Below the pieces are notes generated by a model. It saw only the letters and a list, made by a program, of their open reading frames with translations. It was not told where the DNA came from and searched no databases. DNA of 64,000 nucleotides from Chamaelirium japonicum (taxonomy: Eukaryota; Streptophyta; Magnoliopsida; Liliales; Melanthiaceae). Position numbers and translations under genes: made by a program. This document shows, in pieces, positions 1 through 38,746 of the stretch; positions within the stretch are counted from its first letter, which is position 1; each line of letters begins with the position of its first letter. Location: contig OX393549.1 of NCBI GenBank assembly GCA_947650365.1, forward strand, positions 15,427,297 to 15,491,296. Reading direction: 5' to 3'.

Positions 1-946
1 CTTATCAGGCGAAATATTATCGGGATCGTTCAGCCTGGCGAATCCCCTTAAGTTCGCTGAGGCCCTCAGGTCGTTAAGTGCGCCTTCCGATCTTTCCTCG
101 CCCAATGGCAACCCTCCATCGCCGATCAGGCCAGCCTTCTCAGAGGTCCGGGTTGCCGAGCCAGGTCAACAACCTGCCCGACCCTTTCCCCGACCTGGTT
201 CCCATTAGGGAGCTCGGGTCAACTTGAGCCTTTTCCAGGACTCACGTAACCTGCAGGCCGGGTTGGTTCGGATTTAACCCGGTCCGACCGGTCCTTCAGA
301 TCTCTAGGCTAGGCCGAGCCTGACGGTTTCGCTCGTTGGGAAACCTCTTCAACAAGTACCACTCGAACAAGAGCACATTGGTATTTGGCTCTCTCATTAT
401 TAAAATGAACATGCCGAAAGAATGTCATTTGCTAACTAAAACCCTTCATTTAGTCACCCTGAACGTGACATCACCATGGTTCGAGGTCCGGACATCGACA
501 TCTGTTATTTCCGTCCCTTTGGACAGTTCCAAATTGTTGAGACCTACAGGCCACCGGGAGAACCCCAGGGGACTCCCATCATACGGACCGAGTGATCAAA
601 CTGGTGGGGACCAGTGTCGATGGCTGGACCCCGAACCACGATGATTCCGTGGTTCGGTGCGACTATTTTAAGTCATTCGTTTGGTAACTAGTTATACATT
701 CGAGGAAGAGCAGCATAAAGAAAATCTGTTACTCGGAAAGCATCAAATTTCTAAAATCTTGCTGCAATAAATCTTGATACCACAGAAAAGATTATAGAAA
801 ACTTCAGAAGAATATACAGAGAAAAATTAAATAAAAAAATAAAGAAAATCTGTTATACATTCGAGGAAGAGCAGCGTAGAGAACCCGTAGGAGTGTCAAT
901 CGATGTCTGGAGAATACAAATACAGCTCGACAATGGCCTCCGGCAC
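1..946. other. CPK downstream flank, unassigned; contains a direct repeat
   Basis: The part just below the stop codon is presumably 3' UTR of the kinase gene; I see no canonical AATAAA on the minus strand. A 30-bp near-identical direct repeat lies at 691-720 and 852-881 (28 of 30 identical), and the 15-mer AAAGAAAATCTGTTA occurs at 717 and 841. Positions 1-660 are GC-richer, with no credible gene; they resemble decayed LTR-element sequence but I cannot name the family. Confidence 0.4.
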
Positions 947-26341
<25,395 letters not shown>

Positions 26342-26446
26342 CCTCTCCTCCTCTTGGCCGTGAGCAGCCTCTTAGTTGACTCGGATGGTAGTGGGTGCCA
26401 AATAACTTTCAATGGGGCGAGAATCACAGGGATATTCACAGAGATT

Positions 26447-26486
<40 letters not shown>

Positions 26487-26545
26487 GGGAGAAGGTGTGG
26501 GGGTCAATGGAAGAGGAGACTTGATTTCTTATTTATAAATTATTG
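26342..26545 (-). promoter_or_regulatory. CPK core promoter and 5' UTR with CT tract
   Basis: On the minus strand a TATA box (TTTATAAA, within 26531-26540) lies about 190 bp upstream of the ATG, so transcription should start near 26500. The presumed 5' UTR holds a pure CT tract (plus strand GA, 26449-26483), a common plant 5' UTR feature that can act as a GAGA/CT promoter element. A MITE begins within a few bases upstream of the TATA box. Confidence 0.6.
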
Positions 26546-27031
26546 GGTTTTTTACTAATCAACACCTGTACTATTTACTATTTACATTAAACCCCTACAA
26601 AGTTAATATTTATATAAACCCCATAGGTCGTCCAATATTTACATATAGACCCTACAAATAGTTGGCATCCAAAATGAAAAAAATATTTTCAAAATATTTA
26701 TTCATTCGGTGGTTATTTCATTAATCTAAAGGGGAAATGACCGATTTATCTATGATTTTGGTTACTTAATTTGATTTATCTTTATCGAATATGGACTTAA
26801 CCCAAAATAAACATAGACATAACCTAAATCTAACTTGAACCTAATATGAAAGAATTCTCACATTGAAGGGGTATTTACAGAGTTTAGATAAAAATATTAA
26901 GTATAAAATCATTAACTCGTTTTGGAATCAATATGTAATGTTTGAATAAATTGAAAGATTTATATGTAACTATTATTTTTATAAGGGTTTATATGTAAAT
27001 GGTATGATAGGGGTTTATTTGTAAAAAATCC
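26544..27031. mobile_element. MITE directly upstream of the CPK TATA box
   Basis: Ends are inverted copies: GGGTTTTTTACTAATCAACA at the left against TTATTTGTAAAAAATCC at the right, with internal TTTACATTAAACCCCTA matching TAGGGGTTTATTTG. The interior is AT-rich and non-coding. Confidence 0.6.
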
Positions 27032-27043
27032 TAAATTATTTTA

Positions 27044-27287
27044 GGATAAATTACATTTTGCCCCCGTAAAGGTTAGCTCCAAAACACTTAACCTCCCTTA
27101 GCTTATTTTGTTCCAAATTGCACCCTAAAGTTTGAAATGTTAACTCAGTACCTCTTTTGTCAGCTATTTAATTTCCTTATTTTATCTGATCAAAACTGAA
27201 TTGAAGGAAGTAAAATATAGTTTTTAAACTATAGAGGGTTATGTGCTTTTGAGCTAAACTTTAGGGATGTAAAGTATAATTTACCCA
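27044..27287. mobile_element. MITE of the GATAAATTACA...TGTAATTTACC family
   Basis: The terminal inverted repeat is about 50 bp: GGATAAATTACATTTTGCCC and TTAGCTCCAAAACACTTAAC at the left, against TGTGCTTTTGAGCTAAACTT and GTATAATTTACCC at the right. Copies of the same family are at 52144-52393 and, partially, at 41445-41595. Confidence 0.7.
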
Positions 27288-27989
27288 TTATTGTATTTGG
27301 AAGAGAGGTGGAATGCATGTGAAGTTGTTCAAACTCAAGAAAAGGGAATCTATTATGTAATCACCACATCAATAACCGGCATCTCATTCCTCTCTCTCCT
27401 CCTTTGATAATCTCATTCCTCTCCCCTAATTGGAATAGTTGCCTTTTCCCTTCAAGTTAAAAGATTCTGGCTACCAAATAAGGTAAAGGAAAATGAAAAA
27501 AAAAAAGGAGGAATCAACACCTTAGTAGGTGTAGTACCCACCTCCGATCGGCCGCTCCGTGAGAAACATGTACAATCATGTTGTTAAACCTCTATGATTT
27601 AGTTCTGATCTTGATTCCCTTTTGGATCTTGTGTTTTTAGTATGTGATTGTGTAAATAAATACACACTTGCTCAATTTGTAAAACTTTTGCACATAAAAC
27701 TGTGCAAAAAAAATTTTAACTAAACACATAAAATTTTAATTGCACATGTCACATGTGCAAACAGATGTATGCACATCATTTGCATAGCAACTATGGCCGG
27801 CTCAATACAAGTTGAGGCCTAAGCTAAAACTCAAAATAAGACTGGTATTAAGCTATTTAAGTGGGTTTGGGGGGCTTTTATTTTCCATGAGGCCTAAAAT
27901 AATTTAAGTTGGTTAGAAACTTGGAGGTCTTCTTTTTATGTGGGGCCTTAGGCGATTGCCTTAATGGCCTTATGGTTGAGTCATCACGG

Positions 27990-28062
<73 letters not shown>

Positions 28063-29990
28063 TCAAGTCATCAATGTAGGGCGGACCATGTAACCGAGGT
28101 GTATCCAAGATAGGGTGTAAGAGACAAGGATATTTTTTGGGATAAAAATGGGATATGATCAAAGAAAACGGGGTGTGTTCAAGTTTAATGGAAATAGGGG
28201 ATAATTATAGATTTATGGGGTATATATAAAATTTCCTTAAATTATACATGAAGTTTAGCCCAAAATCACTTGACACTCATCTATATAACATGGCATGGTG
28301 ATCGATAAGCTGACTAGACAAAATGGAACAAGCTGATTAGACAAAAAAGTATGCTAACTAAACAATAAGAAACAAGTTAACTAGACAACAACACTTCAAT
28401 GCCCCACAGAAGAGAAAGAGAGAGACAAAGATAGAGAGGCTAATCATTAATTCCATTAGTTAATGATCAGTCATTGAACCATTCAGTGAAACTCTCAAAA
28501 ATATAATATTAAATTAACAAAAAATAATCATCAACCAATAAACCATTCTATCTTGGCTGACCATTAAATGATGGATTTAATGGTCAGTCATTGAACCATT
28601 CCATAGGGTTTTTTTTACCTTACCCACTATTTAATTTGGGTAACTAAAAAGTGCCTCCTTTGATTTTAATTTTCAAATCTTATCCCGTAAAAATCACTTT
28701 TTCATTGCAAAATGTCATATTGATTTACTGTCAACAAGGGGTATGGCTCAAAAATTAAGACCATAGGGGATAATATTTAATTACCCAAATAAAGTAGGGG
28801 GCAAATAAAAAAAACCAAAAAAAATCCATCTGCGAAACCCATCTGTGAGGACCATGACCAAAGAGAGAGTCGCCTCCCTTTCCTCCCCTATCATCTGTGC
28901 CCATCTAGGTGGTTTCCTCTCTACCACATCGTCGGCCCCGCTCTTCCAGCCAAGAAGATTGCATCCCTTTCCTCCCCCATCGTCGGCGCCTATCTCGGTG
29001 TTTCCTCTCCCATAGCCCACCCCTTCACACCCCCCTCTTACAGCCAAGGAGATCCTCCCCCCCCCCCCCCCCCCCCCCTTCAATCGAGAAGAATGCCACC
29101 CGTTCACAGCCGTCCCCACCCAAATATGGTTTCCCCTCCCCCTCTTCAAGCCACCCCGATCAAGCCCACCCAATTCTGGAAATATATGATCACCTCCCCC
29201 TTCTTCGAGCCGCCGAGATGAAGAGAAGATCACACACCCCTCTTCGAGCACTTCTCTCTGATTTGCCCATATCTCTGATTTCCTACTTTTCAAATTCTTC
29301 CCAAAATGAATCAAACAATATGCTTAGAAGTTTTTAAAAAAATCGAAAGATTTATCGGCCCAAAACTTCCTACCAAAATTACGTTGACCTACCGTTATAA
29401 CCCGAAACCCCCACTCTCTCTCACTTCTCCATCTCTCTCTCGAAAGACCGCTAACTGTCGCCCAGGTCTATATTTTAAAATGTAAATATCTTTTTCACTA
29501 TGTTATTTTTCCTTTAGGTTTGAGGAGAGCAGGAGAGGTTGGCTACAAGGATTCACCATGGTGAGTTAGACTCCATCCTACCACCATCAGTATCAGCCAT
29601 GGCATCAACAAGGAAAGTCCACACCAGGACGGACCCATCCACCACAACCGCATCCTGATCCGTCATTCCTGTGTTAGAGGGGAAGGAGGAACCCATGAAC
29701 CTTTGATAGCGTGTTTGTTGGTGGAGTTTCCTACCCAACCCATTTGAATCATTAATCATTGTTTGTCAGTCCACTTTTATCAGTTACTAAATAGATGTCT
29801 CAATCAAGTCTAATCCATTTAAATCACACAATGTGAGAGTAGGGTTGTACCTCGGGTGTGTTGTCATCGATGGCCTTCAAATAGAAGCTCTTCTGATCGA
29901 AAGTGTTTTAATATCCAAGGCAGTCGGAGCAGCGCCCTCGGTGGCTTCGGCGGCTGTCCAAGGGCTGATAGGCACGGGCATGCACTAGTA
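27288..29990. other. Intergenic, low-complexity stretches, no gene
   Basis: Contains a (CT)n(CA)n tract (27994-28062), a direct repeat of AGTCATTGAACCATTC at about 28471 and 28585, and a 22-bp C run at 29057-29078. Around the C run, 28860-29250 is a C/T-rich stretch with repeated TTTCCTCCCC and CATCGTCGG words. Open frames over 28781-29337 on both strands follow from that composition, not from coding. Confidence 0.5.
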
Positions 29991-29991
29991 G

Positions 29992-30332
29992 TCTAATAGT
30001 ATAATACTAAAATGAAAGTCTCTCTCCCGCGTTGTGACACTTAGACCTCTTTTGAAGAGCCACAATCATTCTCCTATGTGTGAACATGCCTCTCTCTCAT
30101 AAATCAAAACATACTATAAAGCTGATAAATACTCATTCAATGGCATTTAATGGTCATTTGATGTCATTTAGGAAAATCATTACTCATATCTCCCTCTCTC
30201 TCTCTCTCTCTAACAAGTGTAGCACACCCCCAAAACTGAATCACACTCACACTTTTTTAGACGGTTGTGATATCGTCTGTGCCAAGTGGTGTGGATCAAG
30301 TTCATCCGGGCAATGCTCGGGTTTCTTACTAG
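29992..30332 (+). mobile_element. Helitron-like unit 1
   Basis: About 340 bp, from TCTAATAGTATAATACTAAA to a terminal CTAG followed by T. A small GC hairpin (CGGGCAATGCTCGG) lies about 9 bp before CTAG. 5' TC, 3' hairpin plus CTAG and absence of inverted ends fit a non-autonomous Helitron. First of a head-to-tail array. Confidence 0.65.
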
Positions 30333-30505
30333 TCTATTTATCTATACTAAAATGTCTCTCCCGTGTTGTGACACGTGGATATCTTTTAAAGAGCTAGAAT
30401 TCTTTTTTCGTGTGTGACCATGGCTCTCTTTTAAATCCATTTAAAAACTTACCATAAAGATGATAAATTTTTATTCAATGGCATTTAATGGTCATTTGAT
30501 GTTAA

Positions 30506-30558
<53 letters not shown>

Positions 30559-30672
30559 AACAAGTGAATTCACTCACTTTAGATTTCACGTCTTCTTCGA
30601 ACAGTTGTGATGTCGTCTTTGCCAAATGGCGTGCAACAAGCACATTCGGGCATTGCTCGGGTTTCTTACTAG
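30333..30672 (+). mobile_element. Helitron-like unit 2
   Basis: Begins directly after the CTAG of unit 1 (TCTATTTATCTATACTAAAA) and ends GGGCATTGCTCGGGTTTCTT + ACTAG. It carries an internal CT tract (30507-30558) and the shared block GTTGTGACACGTGGA, which contains an ACACGTGG G-box-like core. Confidence 0.65.
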
Positions 30673-30972
30673 TCTATATATCTATACTAAAATGGAAGCC
30701 TCTCTCCCGTGTTATGACACGTGGACGTCTTTTAATGAGCTATAATTTTTCTTCTGTGTGTGAACAGAACACGGCTCTCGTTTAAATCCATTTAAAAACC
30801 TACCATAAAGATGATAAATTTTCATTTAATGGTCATTTGATGTTAATCTCTCTCTCTCTCTAACAAGTGAATTACACTCACTTCAGATTTCACACTTCTT
30901 TGAACAGTTGCGATGTCGTCTTTGCCAGGCATGTATCAAGCACATTCGGGCATTGCCCGGGTTTCTTACTAG
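30673..30972 (+). mobile_element. Helitron-like unit 3
   Basis: 300 bp, TCTATATATCTATACTAAAA to CTAG. Its 3' hairpin CGGGCATTGCCCG is a perfect 5-bp stem with a 3-base loop, 10 bp before CTAG. Confidence 0.7.
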
Positions 30973-31452
30973 TATCTATACTAAAATGGAAGCGTCTCTC
31001 CCGTGTTGTGACACGTGGACGTCTTTTAAAGAGCAAGAATTATTCTTCCGTATGTGAACGCGGCTCTCTTTTAAATCCATTTAAAAACTTACCATAAATA
31101 TGATAAATTTTTATTTAATCGTCATTTGATGTTAATCTCTCTCTCTCTCTAGCAAGTGAATCACACTCGCTTCAGATTTCACACTTCTTCGAACAGTTGC
31201 ACAATTTCATCTTTACCAAATTGCGTTGTGACACTTGGATCTCTTTTGAAGTTCAATAATCCTACTCCCATGAGTGAACACAGCTCTCTCATGAATTCTA
31301 TTAAAAATCTACTACAAAGATGATAAAAACCCATTCAAGGGAATTTAATGGTCATTTGATATCAAAAAGGAAAATCATTAGTACTATCTTTCTCTAACAA
31401 GTGAATCGCACTCACTGTAGTTGCACACTTCTTCAGACGGCTGTGATATCGT
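30973..31452 (+). mobile_element. Fused Helitron-like units 4/5, left part
   Basis: Starts TATCTATACTAAAATGG. Near 31224 the unit passes into the middle of another unit (second GTTGTGACACTTGG) without an intervening terminus, suggesting recombination between neighbours. It is then cut by the Copia element at the ATCGT target (31448-31452) and resumes at 40704. Confidence 0.65.
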
Positions 31453-33146
31453 TGTTGGAATTGGATCCGCTAATCAGAGTCGCAGCGGAAGCAAAAGAAA
31501 GATCTGAATATCATACGGTGTATATTTCATTACAATTAAATTCTAAAAAACAATCTACATCCAAATTTATGATCTTAGCATATGTGCGGACACCCTAGAG
31601 GCATACTACGATCTACGGAAGACATGCATTTATCTAGTTAGATGTTTAGATTCATCATACCTTTTGGATATATGATCCGGAGATGACGGAACGATGAAGA
31701 ACCGCACTTGAATCGCAAGGAAAACTGTCGGATAGCACCTTGTCCTTTGCGAATTGAAGAATCCTTGAAATCCCGTCTCTTAGTGCAGAGATTACGAGCC
31801 GACGGAGGAATCCGTTGCAAAGACGATGGCGAGCCGCGAGATTTCCTCCTCCTCTTTCTCCTTTCTTCCTTCTCCTTCCTTCTTCTTCCTTCTCCCTTCT
31901 TCTTCCTCTATTTTCCTTGGCCGAAACCACAAAGGAGGAGGACTAGGGGGTCGGATTTTTGGAGGAGAGGGAGTAGAACCATAGGGTCGGCCCCTCCCCC
32001 TCTCTAATACATATAGGGCCGGTCTCCCATGGCTCCAAGGAGGCTTGGGCCGGTCCCTAGGTGGATAGGGATAAGGGGGGCGGTTTTTAGGGATTCCGGG
32101 TGTCTATCGTGAAGCCTGGACAAAAACGCCCTTTACGAAAAGCGGAAAACTGAAAGAGAGACTGAGTGAGGTGCACTACTCGGAATCGGGTTCCGTCAGC
32201 GCCTATGATCTCCTAGAATTATTCCGCTCAATCTAAGATCCATATTAACCCGCGTAGCCACCTAGAGTGCGACGCGAGTTGAACTCTAGTGATCCTAAAC
32301 TTATGTTACTCCCTCGTAACCCTGTTCTCTACTATACTCCGATAATCCTTAGTCCCTCCTATTACTGGTGTCATGATACGACTCGGGCGGTGGGGAGCAC
32401 CGTCAGATCCCGACCGATCATCTGACTAGGGTTTGATGACTTGTCATCTATAACACCACACACCTTCCGGTGCTATGCCTAGCATCCAGAACATCGTCAG
32501 TCATACTGACAACCACCAGGCCTGGGTTAACTGTGTGGACAGATTGACTCATCAAAACGCACCCATCCAACACTGGACGTCGGATAACCTGTAGGGATTA
32601 CATGTCACTCAAGCGCTAGCCGGGTAACCCAACGTACCGTGGTATTGGACTATGGAAGGTCCGCACACGTTGGCACATCAAAGCACCACACAACTGGTTG
32701 GCCCAGTAAATATGGTCCCTCAGGGTTAAGGGCATATTATCTATAGTAGTAAGACGGTTTATGCATCAATGTCTGAATCACTGAACTGTGCACCGACTTG
32801 GTTCCTGTTCAACACGATCATCGTGCTTGGTCAGGTGAATGGGAATCCTACGTTCCTGTGGTGGAGACTTCACCACATCCTCTACCTGCCAACAGCTTGT
32901 TCTCGGTGAAGCGACCGGCATCACCTAAGCTGTGAACTAGTTCTAGGTTTACACAGAACTGGTCTACTGGGTCTCCCAAGCATGGATCCTCCATGCGCCT
33001 CAGTGGCCTACTGTGTTCCCTAGAGTCCTTTTATTATATGAGTATTATCATACACCAGAGTAGTATTCTAATTAAAGCAATAACCAAATGTATCTTTATT
33101 AATGTTAATACAGAAAATTCACGCTAAGGACACACGAGCTACAACA
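31453..33146 (-). repeat. Copia A 3' LTR
   Basis: 1694 bp. It starts TGTTGGAATTGG and ends GCTACAACA on the plus strand, and matches 38747-40703 throughout apart from the length difference. Next to it lies the polypurine tract on the internal side. Confidence 0.9.
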
Positions 33147-36100
33147 ATCTCCCACTTGGCCTAGTGGGGAACAACAGTCTTAACTCCCATGGCATCCACG
33201 TGCTTCTCAAAAGCCTTGGTCGGTAACGCCTTTGTGAAAGGGTTCGCCATGTTATCTGCAGACGCCACCTGAGTCATTGCAATCTCCCCTCGCTTTTGCA
33301 AGTCCCGGATAATGTAGTATTTCCTCTCGATATGCTTGCTCTTCTGGTGATATCTTTGCTCCTTGGATTGTGCTGCTGCTTCACTATTGTCACAGTAAAG
33401 GATAATAGGATCTTGAGCTCCCGGTACGCATCCTAAGTCTGTGAGGAACTTCTTGAGCCACACCGCCTCCTTAGCTGCTTCGCATGCTGCAACGTACTCA
33501 GCCTCTGTCGTCAAATCCGCGATGCATCCCTGCTTCACGCTCCTCCAACTGACAGCTCCTCCTCCTAATGAAAACACAAACCTTGACGTCGATCTCCTGG
33601 ATTCCGGATCTGACGCAAAGTCAGAATCCGTATATCCAATCGGCATCAGTTCCTGTGAAGAGTAAACTAACTCATAATCTCTCGTCCTACGGAGATACTT
33701 GAGTATAATTTTTACAGCAGTCCAATGCCTTGGACCCGGATTTGACTGATACCTGCCCATCATGCCTACTGCATAGCATATATCTGGTCTCGTGCACTGC
33801 ATAGCATACATCAGACTCCCTACAGCCGAAGCATAAGGTATCTTCTGTATCTCTGCCCTCTCCTCAGAAGTCTTAGGACCCTGATCCTTGGATAATTTTA
33901 TTCTATGTCTGAATAGAACTAGTCCCTTTTTAGAGTTATGCATACTGAATCTGACTAAGATAGTATCTATGTAGGCTGACTGTGACAGCGAGAGAGCCTT
34001 GTTCTGGAATTCTCGAGTTACCTTGATCCTTAGAACATAACTCGCTTCACCTAGGTCTTTCATGTCAAATTGAGAGGATAGCCACACCTTCACTGTAGAC
34101 AACGTTCCAACATCGTTTCCAATAAGCAGGATATCGTCTACGTAAAGCACTAGAAAAACTATTACAGTCTTATTGCTCCTTTTATAAACACATTGTTCAT
34201 CCACGTTCTGTTCAAATCCATAAGACTGGATAGCCTGATCAAAACGCATGTTTCAACTTCTTGATGCTTGCTTCAGTCCATAAATGGACCTTTGCAACTT
34301 GCATACCAGACTTTCCTAACCTTTTATGACAAAGCCTGGAGGCTGAGACATATAGATGTCTTCTTCCAAATCCCCGTTGAGGAATGCGGTCTTGATGTTC
34401 ATTTGCCAGATCTCCCAATCATAATGGGCTGCAATGGACAAGAGAATCCGGATAGACTTAAGCATAGCCACTGGCGAAAAGGTTTCGTCATAGTCGATTC
34501 CTTCTCACTGGGTATAACCCTTAGTGATTAGTCTACCTTTGTAAGTCTCAACGGTACCATCTGGACCTCTTTTTCTTTTGTACGCCCACTTATACCCAAC
34601 AGGTTTAATATTGTGAGGTGGTGTTACAAGTGTCCAGACCGAATTTCGGGACATCGATGTCAGTTCTGCCTTCATGGCTTCCTGCCATGCTGTATGGTCA
34701 GAGGATACCATCGCTTCGTCATAGTTCAGAGGATCATCCTCCTGAAACTCTAGATCCACCATAAAGGCTTTTCCAATGTATCTATCAGGAGTACTTGTGG
34801 TCCTCCCACTGCGACGAGCCTGCGGTGGTTCCATAGGAGTCGATTCTACAGTATCGTTTATCTTAGTGGTATCGGCTCCCACTACATTTTCTGTCTGCGT
34901 ACTCCCATCAGTACCAAGCAATTCTTCAAGAACTATTTTACTGGTGGGCTTATGGTCTATTAAATAATCCTGCTCCAGGAATACGGTGTTCATTGAGACG
35001 ACAACCTTTATATCCTCAGGATCATAAAATAAACCACTATTTGTCCCTTTTGTATACCCAACGAACAGACATACCTTAGTTTTTAACTCCATCTTATCTC
35101 GCTTGTCCTTCCGCACATGTGCTGGATAACCCCAAATCCTAAAGTGTTGTAGGCTTGGCTTTCGCTTCAACCACAGCTCCCAAGGAGTTAGGGGTACTGA
35201 CTTTGATGGAACAAAGTTCAAGGTATATATTGCCGTCTCTAGGGCATATCCCCAAAAACTAGGTGGCAATATTGTATAACTCATCATAGTCCGAACCATG
35301 TCTAACAAAGTTCGGTTTCTCCTCTCAGATACACCGTTTTGTTGTGGTGTCCCTTGTGCAGTCAACTGGGATACGATCCCATACTCACACGTCAGTAGGC
35401 TTTCGGAAACATCTGGACTTAAAAGTCCTACCTTAACCAATCTGTGAATCATGTCTGAGGCTATGTGTCCAAGCCTTAGATGTCAAAGGAGTGTTGGATT
35501 ATCTGAGGGATTTTTCCTTTTAGATGAATTAACCACACAAACTTCAGTTATGTTATCCTGCTTATGATTGGAGTTAATTACATAGAGACCATTCTGTATC
35601 TTTCCCTTACAAACAAAGGAACCATTCAATTTAATTGACACACCAGAAGCATCAAATAAAACTGAAAAACCTTCATTATTCAATAAGGAAACAGAAATTA
35701 AGTTTCATCTCAAGGACAGTACATAAAGTATGTCTCTAAGTAATAAACTTCTTCCATCAAGAAACTACAAGATGACATCTCCAACTGCTTCAGCCTCTGC
35801 CACGGCCTCAGTTTCCATGCTTAGGATTATCTCCCCATCACCCAGTTTTCTTGTCTCCTTGAATCCTTTCAAATTATTGCAAGTATGGTTAGTGGAACCA
35901 GAATCCACAATCCATGAAACTGGAGAACTACTGGATGCTACAAGGGATTCCACTATGTGGATTTGAGATATACATGCCTCAGCCTTCTTGGGAGCCGCAT
36001 GTCAGTTGCCCTTCCAGTGCCCCTTCTTGCCGCATCGGAAATATTTTCCTTTGGGCTTCGCCGGACCATTCTGCTTAGGAACCTGCAACTACACCTGGCC

Positions 36101-38746
36101 CATCTTCACGGGCCTCTTAGACTTTCTTTTCTGAATCTTGCCTTTGGCTTTCAGAGAAGAATTTCGCTCTACGTTCAGGGATTGGGCTCCTGCCTTCATC
36201 CCATCCTCTGCCGCCTGGAGCGCCGCTAGGAGTTCTGCGTTAGACATTTTCAACCGGTTAAGATTGAAGTTGGTAACGAAGCCCTCAAACGTTCCTGACA
36301 GAGATGCGAGGAAAATATCGGTCTGGATCTCCGCATCCAAGATGACATCGAAGGAACCAAACTCGTTCACATAGCCAAACAATTTTAGTATATGATCCCG
36401 AACTAAAGTCCCCTCTGTCATCTTCGTGGACACCAATTTCTTGATGGTCAGGTAACGAGTTACCCGACTACGACCCTCGAACATTTCCTTTAGGTAGAGC
36501 ATCATGTCTGAAGCAAAGGCCATGTCTTCGACTTGCTTCTGAAGAACGGTCTGCAAGGATGCCACTATGTAGTATTTGCACATCTCATCAGCATCTAGTC
36601 AGTCTTTCCAGTCCTTTAACTGGGCCTCAGTTGCACTTGGTCCCGGCATAGCCGAGTGAGGGGTACTTAGGACAATTGTGTGTTTGCCAACCCTTAGGAC
36701 GAGCATCAGGTTACGCTTCCAGTCCTCGTAGTTTGGTCCCGTAAGTTTGTTATCATTAAGTATGGAGGCAAGGGGGTCGAGCTTGGTCATGATTTCTGTA
36801 AACAATGGCTCAAAGCAAAATTAGGGTTTACTACAATCTATTTCATGGAATTTAGAAATAGATAATGTTGACTCCAGCCGCTATGTCTTCACTACCTCAA
36901 GTGGAGACATCCAGGAATCTAAATTCCCTGGGCTCGAGCACTGAGATTATCGGCCCTGAATTGGAGATAGCATCTCGGTGAGAGCATGCAACCGCTTCTG
37001 CCAACGGGGTTTTTATAACGCAGTCTTCATCAGAATTACCCATGGTAAACTGAAAGACCTCCCAGTCTCCTTTTGGCCAGCTTTATGTGACCCGCCTGCG
37101 CAGCAACAGCGGCTTCACACAAGCTTTCGGATGCTTCCCACAAATCTAGGTGGTGTCGGCAGGGGGGTTCATAGGCTCCCACGGTGCAGGAAAAAACCGT
37201 CACCCACTGCCACCGGCATCCTCCATGTCCCGAAGGAAACCACTAGGCGAACCAGCATGGAAGGAAACACAGCTCTCACCCGGTGGGAATATCGAACTGC
37301 GTACCTCCCACCCAAACCCTTAGCCGATTGATTGTGGAGGCCAGGGGCTCCCCTTTGGAGGGAACCTCTTACATATCCCTTCTTTATGAGGTTTTATGTA
37401 TATCTAGAAAGGTCACGACCTCCTAGACTTAGACCCTGGTCTACCGTGCTCCCACTAGGATTACAAACCTTCCCGCAAAGCATTAGTCTCCTCGAAAAAT
37501 ATCATAGTCCCTACCTTGAATACTCAGCTTTCACCTTTCTTGCAAGGATCACATTACATAGATTCCAAGGATCCCGATACTTCACTAGTTTGCCCATAAT
37601 GCTAAGATCTAGAGCCTAGCCTAAGGTCAACGTGGAAAGGACTCCCACTACGATGACACCTCGTTCACAATTTGATGCCTGATGTCATAGTAGACCTCAT
37701 CTCATTACAGGTTTCGATGCTGGCCAAATAGGGACATCCGACAACCTTCGCCGGACCTTAACCTAATGGTGGCATAACCAAATCGTGATGAGTTCATACT
37801 ACCATCAAACGTCATCTAGAAACGGGTATCACACAGTGAAATCCTAACCTAACTTGGTCGCTAGGACCACGTGGGGAAAGGGCATCCCACTAGGGTTATC
37901 ATACCTCTTATGGAGACATTAGTTAATTATCTCTAAACAAATCTAACACTGCGTCTATCTCCGTGCATAGTACTTGGCTACCTGAACTATCACGAGGGCG
38001 GTTACCACTTTTCTTTTTAGCTAGCCACCGGATTCGCACGTGTTAGAACCATTTAGAGACACCGATGAATTCATAAGTTTAGTACTAACCCTAAGCCAGA
38101 TCTAGAGACAAACTCACAAACAAGATAATAAAAATATCATCGGGGTTCTCTAAATACTAAATAAAGAGAAACAATAGAAAAACACCCAAACTGAATCAAG
38201 TCCAGGGTCCGACCCCTGAACCTAAATAGCACAGCCAAGATATTCTGCTCTTTCGTTCTGCACGATCTCTAACGACGATCCCCATCATCGCCAATGTGCA
38301 CGCTTTCGCCGAGTCTTTACACGCCATGGTACCGTTTGCCCGAACCGTGGATGAAGCATCATCTCCTTCTTCTTGTGACCGAAAAACTAACACGCTCCGA
38401 GCAAGTGCTCGTTCGTGTACAATTTCGCTAGAAAGAAAAGAAGACAATCCTAGAAACATGGCCAGGGAACCGAGGATGGTCAACCCCCACCCTCGCCCAA
38501 CTAGAGCCTTAAAATCCACAAGCACAATAATAATCAATGCAAAAATTAAATCCGGGGTCCGACCCCCGGATGCATGCAATCACAGATTACTATTCAGCAC
38601 GGCACCTGCAAAAAGACGATACATAGCACAATCCATATGCATGATCTACGTCGAACCCCGACGAAAACATATGCCATCATATATTCACATGATGTTTTCA
38701 CGAATTCATACATGAAACATACACCAAAGCGTGTTCTGATATCAAT

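Noticed and set aside
1-660. Possible gene or Gypsy LTR at the left edge
   Set aside because: No matching second LTR, primer site or domain could be seen; left unassigned.
28781-29337. 142- and 177-residue antiparallel frames
   Set aside because: Low-complexity C/T-rich sequence with a 22-bp C run; Gly- or Pro/Ser-rich translations only.
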